Shown piece after piece: positions 31,030 through 40,596 of a DNA stretch of 64,000 nucleotides. Made by a program: the position numbers and the translations under genes. Below the pieces are notes generated by a model. That model saw nothing but the letters and a program-made list of their open reading frames with translations. It was not told where the DNA came from and searched no databases. The stretch's first letter is position 1. Each line of letters starts with the position of its first letter. The stretch comes from CBDFKJ01 sp965248805 (GTDB taxonomy: Bacteria; Pseudomonadota; Alphaproteobacteria; UBA6615): contig CBDFKJ010000009.1 of the NCBI GenBank assembly GCA_965248805.1, positions 1,054,001 to 1,118,000 on the forward strand. Direction: 5' to 3'.

Positions 31030-31723
31030 CGCCGCCGCGCAACCAGCGGTTGAGCCGCCGCGCCACGACCTCGGACGCGATGAGCGCGACCAGGGCAATG
31101 GCGATGGCGACGAACGTCAGGCGCAGTGCCGCCGACCCGCCGTCCACCGTTTGTAGGAACGTATGCACCGCCAGCGCCAGCGTGCGGGTCTCGCCGGGAA
31201 TGTTCGAGACGAAAGTGATGGTGGCGCCGAACTCGCCGAGGCCCTTGGCAAAGCCCAGGAGCGCGCCAGCAATAATCCCCGGCATGGCCAAGGGCAGCGT
31301 GACGGTGAGGAAGGTGGTGAGCGGTCCCGCGCCCAGCGTGTGCGCGGCGGATTTCAACCGCGGGTCAACCGCCTCGATGGACAGCCGGATCGGCCGCACG
31401 ATCAAGGGAAACGCCATGACGCCCGCGGCCACCGCCGCGCCGGTCCATTTGAACGCGAGCACGATCCCCAGCGCCGACGCGAGCCACGCCCCGACCGGGC
31501 CGCGCTGGCCGAGCAACAGCAAGAGCGCATAGCCGGTGACCACCGGAGGCAGGATCAGCGGCAGATGGATCAGGCCGTTGACCAGCAGCTTGCCCGGAAA
31601 TTTGCGCTGCGCCAGCGCCGCGGCGACGACGATCGCCAACGGCAGGCTCACCGTCAGGCTCCAAAAGGAGACCTTCAAGCTCAATCGGATGGCCTCGACC
31701 TCAGCCGGTGTTAGTCCCAGCAC
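31022..31723 (-). CDS. modB: Molybdate ABC transporter permease
   Basis: A 233-residue permease with about five to six membrane helices and the EAA-type loop (SAAHTLGAGPLTTFLTVTLP). FAKGLGEFGATITFVSNIPGETRTL is typical of ModB. The GTG at 31723, five bases after the modA stop, is chosen; the long upstream frame overlaps modA and has no membrane character. Confidence 0.9.
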   Translation of the reverse strand: MLGLTPAEVEAIRLSLKVSFWSLTVSLPLAIVVAAALAQRKFPGKLLVNGLIHLPLILPPVVTGYALLLLLGQRGPVGAWLASALGIVLAFKWTGAAVAAGVMAFPLIVRPIRLSIEAVDPRLKSAAHTLGAGPLTTFLTVTLPLAMPGIIAGALLGFAKGLGEFGATITFVSNIPGETRTLALAVHTFLQTVDGGSAALRLTFVAIAIALVALIASEVVARRLNRWLRGGDA

Positions 31724-31727
31724 CGTA

Positions 31728-32519
31728 CTAGTCGGGCAAAGTGAATCCGCGGCGGGTGAAAATGGTCGCGGCCGCCGGCGATGCCAAGTAGTGCAGGAAA
31801 TCGCGTGCGGCCTCGGAGTTGCCGTGCGTCGTGATAGCGGCGGGATAGACGATGGGCGGGTGCGTGTCCGCGGCAAACGCGCCGACGACGCGTACGCTCG
31901 GGTCGGCGTCGGCATCGGAACGATAGACGATACCAAGCGGCGTGGCTTGGGCGGACACAAGTGCCAACGCCGCCCGGACGTTTGATGTGCGCGCCAAGTG
32001 CGGTTCTACAGGCGTCCAGACATCGAGCGATTGCAGCGCGGCCTTGGCGTAGATGCCGGCCGGCACATGGTCAGGGTCGGCCACGGCAAGGCGGCCGCCG
32101 CCGAGCGACGCTACAATGTCGATGCCGGGCGCGATGACGAGCCGTACCGTGCTGTCTGTTCGCGCCACGATGACCAACTCGTTGGAGACCAGATCAGTGC
32201 GCGTGTCGGGCGCGATCAGCGACCGTTCTTGCACATAGTCCATCCATTGCGCGTTGGCCGCGATGAACAAATCGGCAGGTGCGCCTTGTTCGATTTGCCG
32301 CGCCAGTGTCGAACTGCCGGCGAAGGACAGCCGAACCGTGTGGCCGCTCGCGCGCTGGAACTCGGAAGCGCTCTCCTCCAAGGCGTTCTGCAGGCTGGCT
32401 GCGGCAAACACCAAGATCTCCTCGGCATCTACAGGCGCGGCGACGACCGAAGCGCACATCGACAGCGCGCCTGTGGCGGCAGCTCGTCGGATCGATGCTA
32501 TGGCGTTGCATGGGGTCAC
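31728..32519 (-). CDS. modA: Molybdate ABC transporter substrate-binding protein
   Basis: A 263-residue periplasmic molybdate receptor. The mature start ILVFAAASLQNALEE and FAGSSTLARQIEQGAPADLFI are classic ModA features, and the serine in FAGSS contributes to the oxyanion site. The GTG at 32519 gives a signal sequence ending near ASVVAAPVDA. It leads the modABC operon, read leftward. No ModE-type palindrome is obvious in the upstream 130 bases. Confidence 0.9.
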   Translation of the reverse strand: MTPCNAIASIRRAAATGALSMCASVVAAPVDAEEILVFAAASLQNALEESASEFQRASGHTVRLSFAGSSTLARQIEQGAPADLFIAANAQWMDYVQERSLIAPDTRTDLVSNELVIVARTDSTVRLVIAPGIDIVASLGGGRLAVADPDHVPAGIYAKAALQSLDVWTPVEPHLARTSNVRAALALVSAQATPLGIVYRSDADADPSVRVVGAFAADTHPPIVYPAAITTHGNSEAARDFLHYLASPAAATIFTRRGFTLPD

Positions 32520-32653
32520 GGTGGTCCAGTCTAGCACCGAAATAAGCGGCACGCCCGTCCTTCGAGGGATCCGCGCGCGCCACATTCCTTGACCCGGCCA
32601 CCGGCCCTGGCCACGATGCGGCCCGGCTTGGCAGAGAGAGAAAGAACCGGCCC

Positions 32654-33514
32654 ATGGCGCGCATCGCCTACGTCAACGGACGCTACGTGCGGCTGTGGGA
32701 GGCGGCCGTTAATGTCGAGGATCGCGGCCTGCAATTCGCCGACTCGGTATATGAGGTCATCCCGGTGGTCGGGGGCCGACTGATCGACGAGGCGCCACAC
32801 CTCGACCGACTCGACCGCTCCCTGGGCGAACTGCAGCTGGCGCCGGCGATGTCGCGTTGCGCGCTGACGCGGGTGATGCGCCAGGTGGTGCGCCGCAACC
32901 GTATTAGAGATGGTGTGCTGTATATGCAGTTCACGCGCGGCGCGGCGCGGCGCGATCCGGTCTTTCCGCCGGATGCGGAGACGACGGTGATCATGACCGC
33001 GCGGCGGGCACCGGCGCCGGATCCCTCGGCCGTCGGTGGCGTCAGCATCATGACCGTGCCGGACATTCGCTGGCGCCGGCGCGACATCAAGACGGTGCAG
33101 CTCCTGCCTAACCTCCTGGCAAAAAACCGGGCGCGCGCCGCCGGCTTCCACGACGCCTGGCTGGTTGACGATGACGCCCTCGTCACCGAAGGCTCGGCCT
33201 CGAACGCCTGGATCGTCACCAAGGACAAGCAGCTGGTCACGCGGGCACGCTCGAGCGACATTCTGTGGGGGGTGACACGGCGCCGCGCCATCGCGCTGGC
33301 CGAGTCCCTGGCGTTCGATTTCGTCGAGCGGCCGTTCACCGTGCCCGAGGCCAAGGCGGCGGCGGAAGCGTTCCTCACCAGCGCGTCATCCTACGTGCTT
33401 CCGGTCACCCGGATCGATGAGGCGGTAATCGGCGACGGCAATGCGGGCCCACTGACCACGGCATTGGTCGAGCGTTATCACGCCTTCATGACCGATGGGT
33501 CACAAGCCGCCTAG
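32654..33514 (+). CDS. dat: D-amino-acid (D-alanine) transaminase
   Basis: A 286-residue fold-type IV PLP aminotransferase, likely interconverting D-alanine and D-glutamate for the cell wall. Lys146 in RDIKTVQLLPN is the PLP lysine, and VTEGSASNAWIV is the conserved phosphate-loop region. FADSVYEVIPV near residue 29 favours D-amino-acid transaminase over branched-chain aminotransferase. The stop overlaps the asnB stop on the other strand by four bases. Confidence 0.88.
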   Translation: MARIAYVNGRYVRLWEAAVNVEDRGLQFADSVYEVIPVVGGRLIDEAPHLDRLDRSLGELQLAPAMSRCALTRVMRQVVRRNRIRDGVLYMQFTRGAARRDPVFPPDAETTVIMTARRAPAPDPSAVGGVSIMTVPDIRWRRRDIKTVQLLPNLLAKNRARAAGFHDAWLVDDDALVTEGSASNAWIVTKDKQLVTRARSSDILWGVTRRRAIALAESLAFDFVERPFTVPEAKAAAEAFLTSASSYVLPVTRIDEAVIGDGNAGPLTTALVERYHAFMTDGSQAA

Positions 33515-35436
33515 ACGCCGTATCGCCGGCGCCAAACCTGGAACATCAGTACGGACCACAGCTGCGGCAGCCAATTGCGCATGCCGCTTTGATGCTCGAC
33601 CCAACGCTGGCGAATGGGCGCGGGATTGAGCATGCCGTCACGGGCCAGCGCCTCGGGCGCCAGCAGATCCTCCGCCCACGCCCGCAACTCGTGCCGCAGC
33701 CAGCGATCGAGCGGTACGGCGAAGCCCATTTTCGGACGCTCGATCAGCGCTGGCGGCACGTACCGGGCGAGGACCTGGCGCAACAGCCACTTGGTTTGCC
33801 CGTTGCGGATCTTGGTGGCGCGCGGCATGCGCCACGCGAACTCTACGATCCGGTGGTCCAGCAAAGGCACGCGCACCTCCAGGCTGTGCGCCATACTGGC
33901 GCGATCGACCTTGGTGAGGATGTCGTCGTGCAAATAGCTCGCCATGTCGAGGTACTGCGCCCGTGCCAAGTCGTCGCGATCGATCGGGCCGGGGGGCCGG
34001 ACATCGATGACACTGGCCGACTCGACCACGTCGGGCACCAGGGCGCCGGGGTCGTGCCAACAGGAAACCAGATATCGGTAGACCTCGGCCGGCGAATCCG
34101 TGGCCAGAACGCCGGCCAGCTTGTGCAACTTGTCGCCGACCTGCCGCGGCAGCCGGGATGCCGGTGCCAGAGCGAACAGGCGGTCCCAGCGCGTTGGTGA
34201 TACGGCGGTCAATGCCCTGCCGACGGCGGTCCGCAGACCGCGAGGCATCCGGTTGAGGTTGGGATTCGCGAGCAGCCGGTAGCGGTTATAGCCTGCGAAC
34301 AGCTCATCGCCGCCGTCGCCGGAGAGCGCCACCGTGACATGCTGGCGCGTCAGGCGTGAGATCAACAGCGTCGGGATTTGGGACGAGTCGGCGAACGGCT
34401 CGTCGTAGCCGTCGGGCAATCCGTCGACTAGCGCCAGCGCATCGTCCGGCGTCACTTCGAGCGGCGTATGATCGGTGCCCAAATGGCGCGCGACCGCCGC
34501 CGCGTCATGCGCTTCGCTATAGCCGGCCTCTTGGAAGTCGACGGTAAACGTCTTCGCCGGCCGGTCGCTGACCGTCTGCATCAGCGCCACGACGCTGGAA
34601 CTATCGACGCCGCCGGAAAGAAAGGCGCCGACCGGCACGTCGGCGATCAGGCGGCGTTCGACGGCGTCACGCATCAGGGCATCCAATTGCGCGATCGAGT
34701 CGTCTTCGCGCACGGGCGCCGCCCCGAGTCCGTCGGCCGCGATCTTGGCCAGATCCCAGTAGCGTTCCGTCGTTGCATCCGCGCCGCTGGCGATCGTCAC
34801 GAAGTGTCCCGGTGGTAGCTTACGCACGCCGCGCCAGATCGCGTGTGGCGTCGGCACATACGCGAAGCGGAAATAGGCGGCGAGGGCTGCGCGATCGATG
34901 TCCGGTGCCCAATCGGGATGGGCCGCGAAGCTCTTGGGCTGCGAGCCGAAGAAGATCGTGTCCCCGTGGCGTCCCCAATACAGGGGCTTGATGCCCAACC
35001 GGTCGCGCACGAGAGTGAGCCGACGTGCCTTGCGGTCCCATAACGCGAACGCGAACATGCCGTTGAGACGTCGTACCGCGGCGCTGACACCCCATGCCTC
35101 GCACGCCTCCAGCACGACCTCGGTGTCGGACTGACTGCGAAACGAGTGGCCGGCCGCTTCCAATTCGGCGCGCAACTCGCGGAAATTATAGACCTCGCCG
35201 TTGTAGCTGATGATCGAGCGGCCGCTGCGTGAGACCATCGGCTGCTCGGCGGCAGCGGACAGGTCGATGACCGCCAGACGCCGGTGAGCGAGGCAGATGC
35301 CCGCCTCCGCATCCGCCCAGATGCCGCCGCCATCGGGGCCGCGGGCCGTCAGCGTCGCCGCCATGCGCTGCCCGATCCGACGCATGTCCGCGTCGGCGCC
35401 GCCCTCAAGCGACCAATATCCGGTCAGTCCGCACAC
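33511..35436 (-). CDS. asnB: Asparagine synthase (glutamine-hydrolysing)
   Basis: A 641-residue class B asparagine synthetase. The GTG at 35436 puts the catalytic cysteine at position 2 (CGLTGYW), which must be exposed after Met removal, so this start is well fixed. The synthetase half has the PPi loop SGGVDSSSV. AsnB amidates aspartate; close relatives also sit in exopolysaccharide clusters, but no such genes are here. It is convergent with dat. Confidence 0.9.
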   Translation of the reverse strand: MCGLTGYWSLEGGADADMRRIGQRMAATLTARGPDGGGIWADAEAGICLAHRRLAVIDLSAAAEQPMVSRSGRSIISYNGEVYNFRELRAELEAAGHSFRSQSDTEVVLEACEAWGVSAAVRRLNGMFAFALWDRKARRLTLVRDRLGIKPLYWGRHGDTIFFGSQPKSFAAHPDWAPDIDRAALAAYFRFAYVPTPHAIWRGVRKLPPGHFVTIASGADATTERYWDLAKIAADGLGAAPVREDDSIAQLDALMRDAVERRLIADVPVGAFLSGGVDSSSVVALMQTVSDRPAKTFTVDFQEAGYSEAHDAAAVARHLGTDHTPLEVTPDDALALVDGLPDGYDEPFADSSQIPTLLISRLTRQHVTVALSGDGGDELFAGYNRYRLLANPNLNRMPRGLRTAVGRALTAVSPTRWDRLFALAPASRLPRQVGDKLHKLAGVLATDSPAEVYRYLVSCWHDPGALVPDVVESASVIDVRPPGPIDRDDLARAQYLDMASYLHDDILTKVDRASMAHSLEVRVPLLDHRIVEFAWRMPRATKIRNGQTKWLLRQVLARYVPPALIERPKMGFAVPLDRWLRHELRAWAEDLLAPEALARDGMLNPAPIRQRWVEHQSGMRNWLPQLWSVLMFQVWRRRYGV

Positions 35437-35648
35437 CAATGGCACCTCTGTGTGACTGTGCCATGTCTGGTGACGAAATTCGGTACATGTGTCAATTCGA
35501 CCGATCGCAACATTTGGGTTATGGTTCATAATCTGCGTGCGCTCGTAGACTCGAGCCGCTCATGGTATGGCGGCGACGCAGGACGGGGAATTGATGGGCC
35601 ATCGAACCGGATGGCGCGATACACGGGTGCAGGGCAGCGAAACGCAGG

Positions 35649-36224
35649 ATGTGTGTCGCTATGGCACGTGGGGGTATGGCGGCCGTCGTAACCGCCGCCT
35701 TGCTGGGCGCAGCCGTCGGTGAGCTGGCGGTGGCAGATGGAATTCGCGCGCTCAAGCGCTGGCCGGGCACAGTCGCGGCCACGAAGCTGAATGTCCGTTC
35801 CGGTCCCGGCCAGAATTACGAGATCGTCAACACGCTGGAGCAGGGCGACGAGGTCATTGTCGTCGAGCAGGTTCGCGGCTGGGTGCGGCTGGAGCGCGAG
35901 TTCGATAGCTGGATCCACCGACGATTCGTGAGCCTGCCCGAGAACTTCATGGAGCCGCTATTCGGCGATGCGGAGAACGAGTTTCTCGATTGGGCCGGCG
36001 GCACCGGATACTTTCAGGAGATTTCGGTTGAGGCGTCGGGCCGCGTCGCCGTCATCCTGATGCCGGAACTGTATGCCGATCCAGCAGCCGCGCGCGAGGC
36101 GGCACAGGCGGCCGCGTGCGCCTACCGCGAGCAGGTCGGCCCGGACGGTGCGGCGTCGGTCGTGATCTGGGCCCAGCAGGGGCCCGCCGCCGGTCTCGTC
36201 GACGAAGTCGCCTGCCCCGACTAG
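35649..36224 (+). CDS. Exported SH3-domain protein
   Basis: A 191-residue protein with a hydrophobic start (about residues 9-29) that looks like a signal peptide or anchor. A bacterial SH3 domain (TKLNVRSGPGQNYEIVNTLEQGDEV, split here only for description) covers about residues 44-95. The C-terminal part is not recognised. Such domains bind cell-wall peptides. ATGs at 35649 and 35661 are both possible. The 212 bases before it hold nothing recognisable. Confidence 0.68.
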   Translation: MCVAMARGGMAAVVTAALLGAAVGELAVADGIRALKRWPGTVAATKLNVRSGPGQNYEIVNTLEQGDEVIVVEQVRGWVRLEREFDSWIHRRFVSLPENFMEPLFGDAENEFLDWAGGTGYFQEISVEASGRVAVILMPELYADPAAAREAAQAAACAYREQVGPDGAASVVIWAQQGPAAGLVDEVACPD

Positions 36225-36359
36225 CGCCGTTCCCCACTGCACCTGCGCCCGCCGCCCGGCATTTCGCGACGCGGGAGGCCTTCCGCGCACGAGGGCGGGC
36301 ATTTGCCTGCAGCCGTTGGCGCCAGTAAGAGTGCTCGTGTGCAAACCTCGAGCGAGCGA

Positions 36360-36739
36360 ATGCGCGGCGCCAAGCGATTTCTAATCGTCCTGATCAAGCC
36401 GTCCCACTACGACGACGATGGATACGTCATCCAGTGGTTCCGCTCACCCATTCCGTCGAACTCGCTCGCTTCCGTCTACGGGCTCGTCGCCCAGTGTGCG
36501 GAAAGACGGGTACTCGGCGAGAACATCGATATCGAGCTTGAGGCGATCGACGAGACCAACACGGTCATTCCATGCAAGAAACTGATAAACCGGATCCGCG
36601 CCGCCGACGGCGGCGCGGTGGGTTTGGTCGGGGTGCAGTCGAACCAGTTCCCGCGGGCGGTTGACTTAGCCCGCCAGTTCCGGGAGGCCGACATACCCGT
36701 CGTAATCGGTGGTTTTCATGCCGCGGGCTGCGTCTCCAT
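36360..36739 (+). pseudogene. B12-binding radical SAM protein, N-terminal fragment
   Basis: The first 126 or so residues of a cobalamin-binding radical SAM protein. IKPSHYDDDGYVIQWF, the DETN stretch and the B12-binding-domain segment VVIGGFHAAGC are recognisable. Family members are about 450 residues or longer; here the gene stops at GCVSM and the next base begins a fragment of a different gene in another frame. The radical SAM CxxxCxxC core is lost, so it cannot be functional. Confidence 0.72.
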
Positions 36740-36988
36740 GGCGGACCCTTGGCGCTGGTGCGCAACGGCGACATGATCGTCCTCGATGTGGATGCGCGGC
36801 GATTGCACCTCGATGTCGCCGAGGATGAACTCGCGCGCCGCAAGGCCGCATGGACGCCGCCGGCGCCCGCCGATCGGCGCGGCTGGTATCGGCTGTACTT
36901 CGATCACGTGATGCAGGCCGATAGTGGCGCCGACCTCGACTTTCTCGTCGGCGCTAGCGGTGCGCTGGTGCCGCGCGAAAATCATTGA
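36740..36988 (+). pseudogene. IlvD/Edd-family dehydratase, C-terminal fragment
   Basis: From 36740 the sequence reads GGPLALVRNGDMIVLDV, the start of the C-terminal end of dihydroxy-acid or sugar-acid dehydratases (IlvD/Edd family). It continues with ELARRKAAW to the terminal DFLVGASGALVPRENH. About 83 residues of a protein normally near 570 remain. The upstream side is directly joined to the radical SAM fragment. Its stop overlaps the next gene's TTG as TTGA, so that gene may once have been coupled to the dehydratase. Confidence 0.78.
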
Positions 36989-38175
36989 GCACGAACCAGG
37001 GTTTTGCCGTGGACAGCCACGTCGTCACGTCGCTGCGTCCGGCTATTGCCGGGCTGGAGGATTCGCTGATCCGCCGGGTCTCGGACTCGGCCATGGGCAA
37101 GCCCGGTCTGATCGCGCTGTGGTTCGGTGAATCCGACGACCCGACGCCGACCTTCATCAACGCCGCCGCCAAGGCGGCGTTGGATGCGGGGTACACGTTC
37201 TACACGCCCAACCGCGGCGTGCCGGCGTTGCGCACGGCGCTGTCGGACTACATGACGCGGCTGCACAGCTTTGCCATCGCCGAAGATCGGATATCCGTCA
37301 CTGCCTCGGCCATGAGTGCGATCATGCTGACCATGCAGGCGTTGGTGGAGGCCGGCGACAACGTCATCGTGCCGACGCCGCTGTGGCCGAACTGCGCCGG
37401 CGCGGTGGAGGTGATGGGCGGCGAGGCCCGGCGGGTCGCCATGGGGCTTGCCGACGATCGCTGGTCCCTCGATCTGGACCGCGTGTTGGACGCGTGTGAC
37501 GCGCGGACGCGCGCGGTGTTCATCAATTCACCCGGCAATCCCACCGGCTGGGTCATGGGCGTCGACGAGCAGCGGGCGCTTCTGCAGGCCTGCCGGGCGC
37601 GCGGATTGTTCATTGTCGCCGACGAGGTCTACGACCGGATCGTCTACGACGCGCCGCGCGCGCCGTCCTTCCTCGATGTCGCCGAGCCCGAGGACCGGGT
37701 TGTTGTCATCAACAGTTTTTCCAAATCGTGGTCGATGACCGGCTGGCGCCTGGGCTGGCTGACCCATGCGTCCGGCCTGGGCGATACCTTTGCCATGCTC
37801 AACGAGTACAATCTGGCCGGGCCGGCGACCATCGTTCAACACGCGGGCATCGCCGCGCTCGAACACGGCGAGGCCTATACCGCCGACATCGTGGCCCGCT
37901 ATCGTCGCAATCGGGATCTCGTCTACCAGCGCTTCGCCGCCATGCCGCGGGTGCGACTGGCGCTGCCGGAAGGGGCTTTCTACGCATTTTTTCAGGTCGA
38001 CGGTATGGGCGACAGCGAGGCCGCGGCCTACGACATCATAGAGCGCGCCAATGTCGGGCTGGCGCCGGGGCGCGCCTTCGGCCCGGCCGGGGAGGGGTTC
38101 CTGCGCCTGTGCTTCGCCGCTCGCACGCCGACCCTGTCAGAGGCACTCGACCGCCTGACGCCTGTCCTTAGTTGA
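36985..38175 (+). CDS. PLP-dependent class I/II aminotransferase
   Basis: A 396-residue fold-type I aminotransferase of the aspartate aminotransferase family. NSPGNPTG, the DEVYD motif and the PLP lysine in NSFSKSWSMTGWRLGW are present, as is the late arginine in FLRLCFA. The substrate cannot be read from sequence. The TTG at 36985 overlaps the IlvD fragment stop; GTG at 37009 is an alternative. The final eight bases overlap the TPR gene on the other strand. Confidence 0.85.
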   Translation: MSTNQGFAVDSHVVTSLRPAIAGLEDSLIRRVSDSAMGKPGLIALWFGESDDPTPTFINAAAKAALDAGYTFYTPNRGVPALRTALSDYMTRLHSFAIAEDRISVTASAMSAIMLTMQALVEAGDNVIVPTPLWPNCAGAVEVMGGEARRVAMGLADDRWSLDLDRVLDACDARTRAVFINSPGNPTGWVMGVDEQRALLQACRARGLFIVADEVYDRIVYDAPRAPSFLDVAEPEDRVVVINSFSKSWSMTGWRLGWLTHASGLGDTFAMLNEYNLAGPATIVQHAGIAALEHGEAYTADIVARYRRNRDLVYQRFAAMPRVRLALPEGAFYAFFQVDGMGDSEAAAYDIIERANVGLAPGRAFGPAGEGFLRLCFAARTPTLSEALDRLTPVLS

Positions 38176-38896
38176 GGGGGCGCTGCGCCCTGTTGCGCCA
38201 GATGGCGCGAGCGCGTGCCTCGAAGACGTCGGCCTCCTCGAACCGTCCCTGCTGCAAATACAGCCGGGACAGATTGTACAACCAGGTGGCGACCTTCACG
38301 TCGTCGGGTCCGAACGCCAGCTCCATTATCGCCAGCGACCGTTCGGCCAGGCGCTCGGCCTCGTCGAGCTGGCCCATCAACTGCATCAAGCCGGCGAGAT
38401 TGTTGAGGCTGGTGCCGACATCGGGGTGCCTGGGGCCGAGTGCGCGCTCGCGAATTTCCAGCGAGCGCCTGTACAGGGGTTCCGCCTCGACAAATTGCCG
38501 CTGGGCGCGGTACAGGCCGGCCAGATTGTTCAGGGTGATGGCGACATCGGGGTGGTCAGGTCCCAGCGTCACTTCCTGGATCGCCAGCGCTTTTTTGTAC
38601 AACGGCTCGGCCAGCGTGTAGCGGCCCTCGTTCTTGTAAATATACGCCAAGTTGCGCTGGGTGAGCGCCAGACGCGGGTCGTCGGGGCCGAAGGATTCGG
38701 CAATCGCCATCGCCGCCTCGAGCTCCTGCTCCGCCACGGCGCGGTCGCGATTTGCCAGGGCTTCGGTCGCCGCCGTCATATGCGCCTGCCAAGCGTCCTC
38801 CTGGGCTCGGACCGGAGGCGGCGCGGTGAGGCTCGCACCGGCGAGGGCCACGAGGGCCACGAGGGCCAATGTCCCGATGCGCCAGCGCTTTACCAT
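38168..38896 (-). CDS. Exported tetratricopeptide-repeat protein
   Basis: A 242-residue protein with a signal peptide (about residues 1-31, ending RAQ). At least four 42-residue TPR units of the kinesin-light-chain type follow (A-x-P-L-Y-x-K/R-A/S-L-x-I, LGPDHPDVAITLNNLA). Such repeats make protein-binding scaffolds. No partner is evident. Confidence 0.8.
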   Translation of the reverse strand: MVKRWRIGTLALVALVALAGASLTAPPPVRAQEDAWQAHMTAATEALANRDRAVAEQELEAAMAIAESFGPDDPRLALTQRNLAYIYKNEGRYTLAEPLYKKALAIQEVTLGPDHPDVAITLNNLAGLYRAQRQFVEAEPLYRRSLEIRERALGPRHPDVGTSLNNLAGLMQLMGQLDEAERLAERSLAIMELAFGPDDVKVATWLYNLSRLYLQQGRFEEADVFEARARAIWRNRAQRPLN

Positions 38897-39018
38897 GCGA
38901 TATCCATGCAGTGGGGTCGATCCCCATACTAGCAGAATCGCCGGCGTCTCGCCAGTTGGGTGGACCCGGGCACCGATCGTGACATAGTCGCGCAGATTGC
39001 TGAGCTCAGGGAGCGTTC

Positions 39019-39990
39019 ATGAAGGCTGTGGTCACCGGCGGCGTCGGATTTCTCGGCAGCAATCTGTGCCGCCGGCTGTTAGCGGGCGGCGACGGGCCCG
39101 ATTTCCGCCAGATCGTGGTCATGGATACGGTCGCGCCGCCTGCGGATCTGACGGCAAACAGTCGGGTACGCTTTGTCGCCGGCGATGTCGGCGACGGCGA
39201 CGCCGTGCGCGGCCTGATCGACCGCGACACCGATTGCGTCTTCCACCTTGCGGCAGTGGTCAGCGCCGCCGCCGAGGCGGACTTCGATCTCGGCTACCAC
39301 GTCAACCGCTCGGGCGTGCGCAACGTGCTCGAGGCGTGCCGCGATCTGGCGCGCACGCCGCGCGTCGTTTTCGCCAGTTCCATCGCGGTTTATGGCGGCG
39401 AAGCGGTGGCCGAAGACCGGACGCCGGTTCGTCCCCGTACTTCCTACGGCACGCAGAAGGTCGTCGGCGAGCTGTTGCTAAACGACTATACGCGCAAGGG
39501 CTTTGTGGACGGCCGGGCGGTGCGCTTGCCGGCGGTCCTGGTACGTGCGGGCGAGCCGAACCCCGCCGCGTCGACCTTTACCAGCAGCATAGTGCGCGAG
39601 CCGCTGCTTGGCCGCGCCGTCGACTGCCCGGTGGCCGCCGACACGCCCTTACCGATGGTATCGATATCCCAAGCGGTCGAGGCCTTGTTGCGCGCATATG
39701 CGCTCGACGGCGCGGCGTTGGGCGTCGACCGGGCGGTGCTGCTGGGCGGGCGTTCCCCGACTGCCGGCGACACGGTCGCGGCGCTGGCGCGGATCGCCGG
39801 CGCGAAAGTCGCGTCCCGTGTTTCTTGGCGCCCTGATCCGGCGATCCAAGCCTTTGTCGATAGCTGGCCCCGGCGCCTGGTCGCCGAGCGTGCTGCGCGG
39901 CTGGGATTTGCCATCGACGACGGCGTCGAAGACATCATCCGCCAATTCATCGATGACGAACTGGGCGGCGTCGTCGTCGCCGAGGCCTAG
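39019..39990 (+). CDS. denD: NAD-dependent epimerase/dehydratase, D-erythronate dehydrogenase-like
   Basis: A 323-residue extended short-chain dehydrogenase. The Rossmann motif is TGGVGFLGSNL and the catalytic pair is YGTQK (Tyr-x3-Lys). The overall pattern, with RLPAVLVRAGEPNPAAS and the C-terminal GFAIDD, resembles DenD, which oxidises D-erythronate. No matching kinase or other sugar-acid genes are adjacent, so the exact substrate is inference. Its stop shares a CTAG with the apt stop on the other strand. Confidence 0.75.
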   Translation: MKAVVTGGVGFLGSNLCRRLLAGGDGPDFRQIVVMDTVAPPADLTANSRVRFVAGDVGDGDAVRGLIDRDTDCVFHLAAVVSAAAEADFDLGYHVNRSGVRNVLEACRDLARTPRVVFASSIAVYGGEAVAEDRTPVRPRTSYGTQKVVGELLLNDYTRKGFVDGRAVRLPAVLVRAGEPNPAASTFTSSIVREPLLGRAVDCPVAADTPLPMVSISQAVEALLRAYALDGAALGVDRAVLLGGRSPTAGDTVAALARIAGAKVASRVSWRPDPAIQAFVDSWPRRLVAERAARLGFAIDDGVEDIIRQFIDDELGGVVVAEA

Positions 39991-40502
39991 ACTGCGAATT
40001 GAACCAGGGATGTTACCGGTATGTCGATCCGATCGCGGCCACCGAGCCCGGTGAGCTCGACGATGAACACGGCGGCCGGAACTTCGGCGCCCATGGTGCG
40101 CAACAATGCGATCGTGGCGGCCGCTGTGCCGCCCGTCGCCAGCAGATCGTCCAACACCAACGCGCGTTGGCCGGGTGTCAGCGCATCGGCTTGAAGCTCG
40201 ACGGTGTCCGAGCCGTACTCCAGGTCATAGGTGAGCGATCGTGTCGCGCCCGGCAGCTTCCCGGACTTTCTGCACATGACGAAGCCGCAACCGAGTTCGA
40301 GCGCCAGGGGCGCGGCGACCAGAAAGCCGCGTGACTCGATTCCCACCAGCACGTCGGGCGCGTGCGGCCGCGCCGCATCCGCCAATTGAGCGACCGTGTG
40401 CCGCCACGCCTTGGCATGTGCCAGCAAGGTCGAAATGTCGTAGAACAAGATCCCGGGTTTGGGAAAATCGGGTATCGTGCGGATGTGTTCCTTGATGTCC
40501 AC
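39987..40502 (-). CDS. apt: Adenine phosphoribosyltransferase
   Basis: A 171-residue Apt, which salvages adenine to AMP with PRPP. IRTIPDFPKPGILFYDI is the family opening and ALVLDDLLATGGT is the PRPP loop. VGIESRGFLVAAPLA is also typical. The GTG at 40502 is chosen because the match starts there. It is divergent from the BKACE gene. Confidence 0.92.
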   Translation of the reverse strand: MDIKEHIRTIPDFPKPGILFYDISTLLAHAKAWRHTVAQLADAARPHAPDVLVGIESRGFLVAAPLALELGCGFVMCRKSGKLPGATRSLTYDLEYGSDTVELQADALTPGQRALVLDDLLATGGTAAATIALLRTMGAEVPAAVFIVELTGLGGRDRIDIPVTSLVQFAV

Positions 40503-40596
40503 GGCGGCGTCCTCGCGTGCAGGTCGGTGGGGCGCGAGCCTATCGTCGCCTGGGATGGCGCGCAATCGAGGCGCTTGGCGACGCGCGGTCTGAGCC

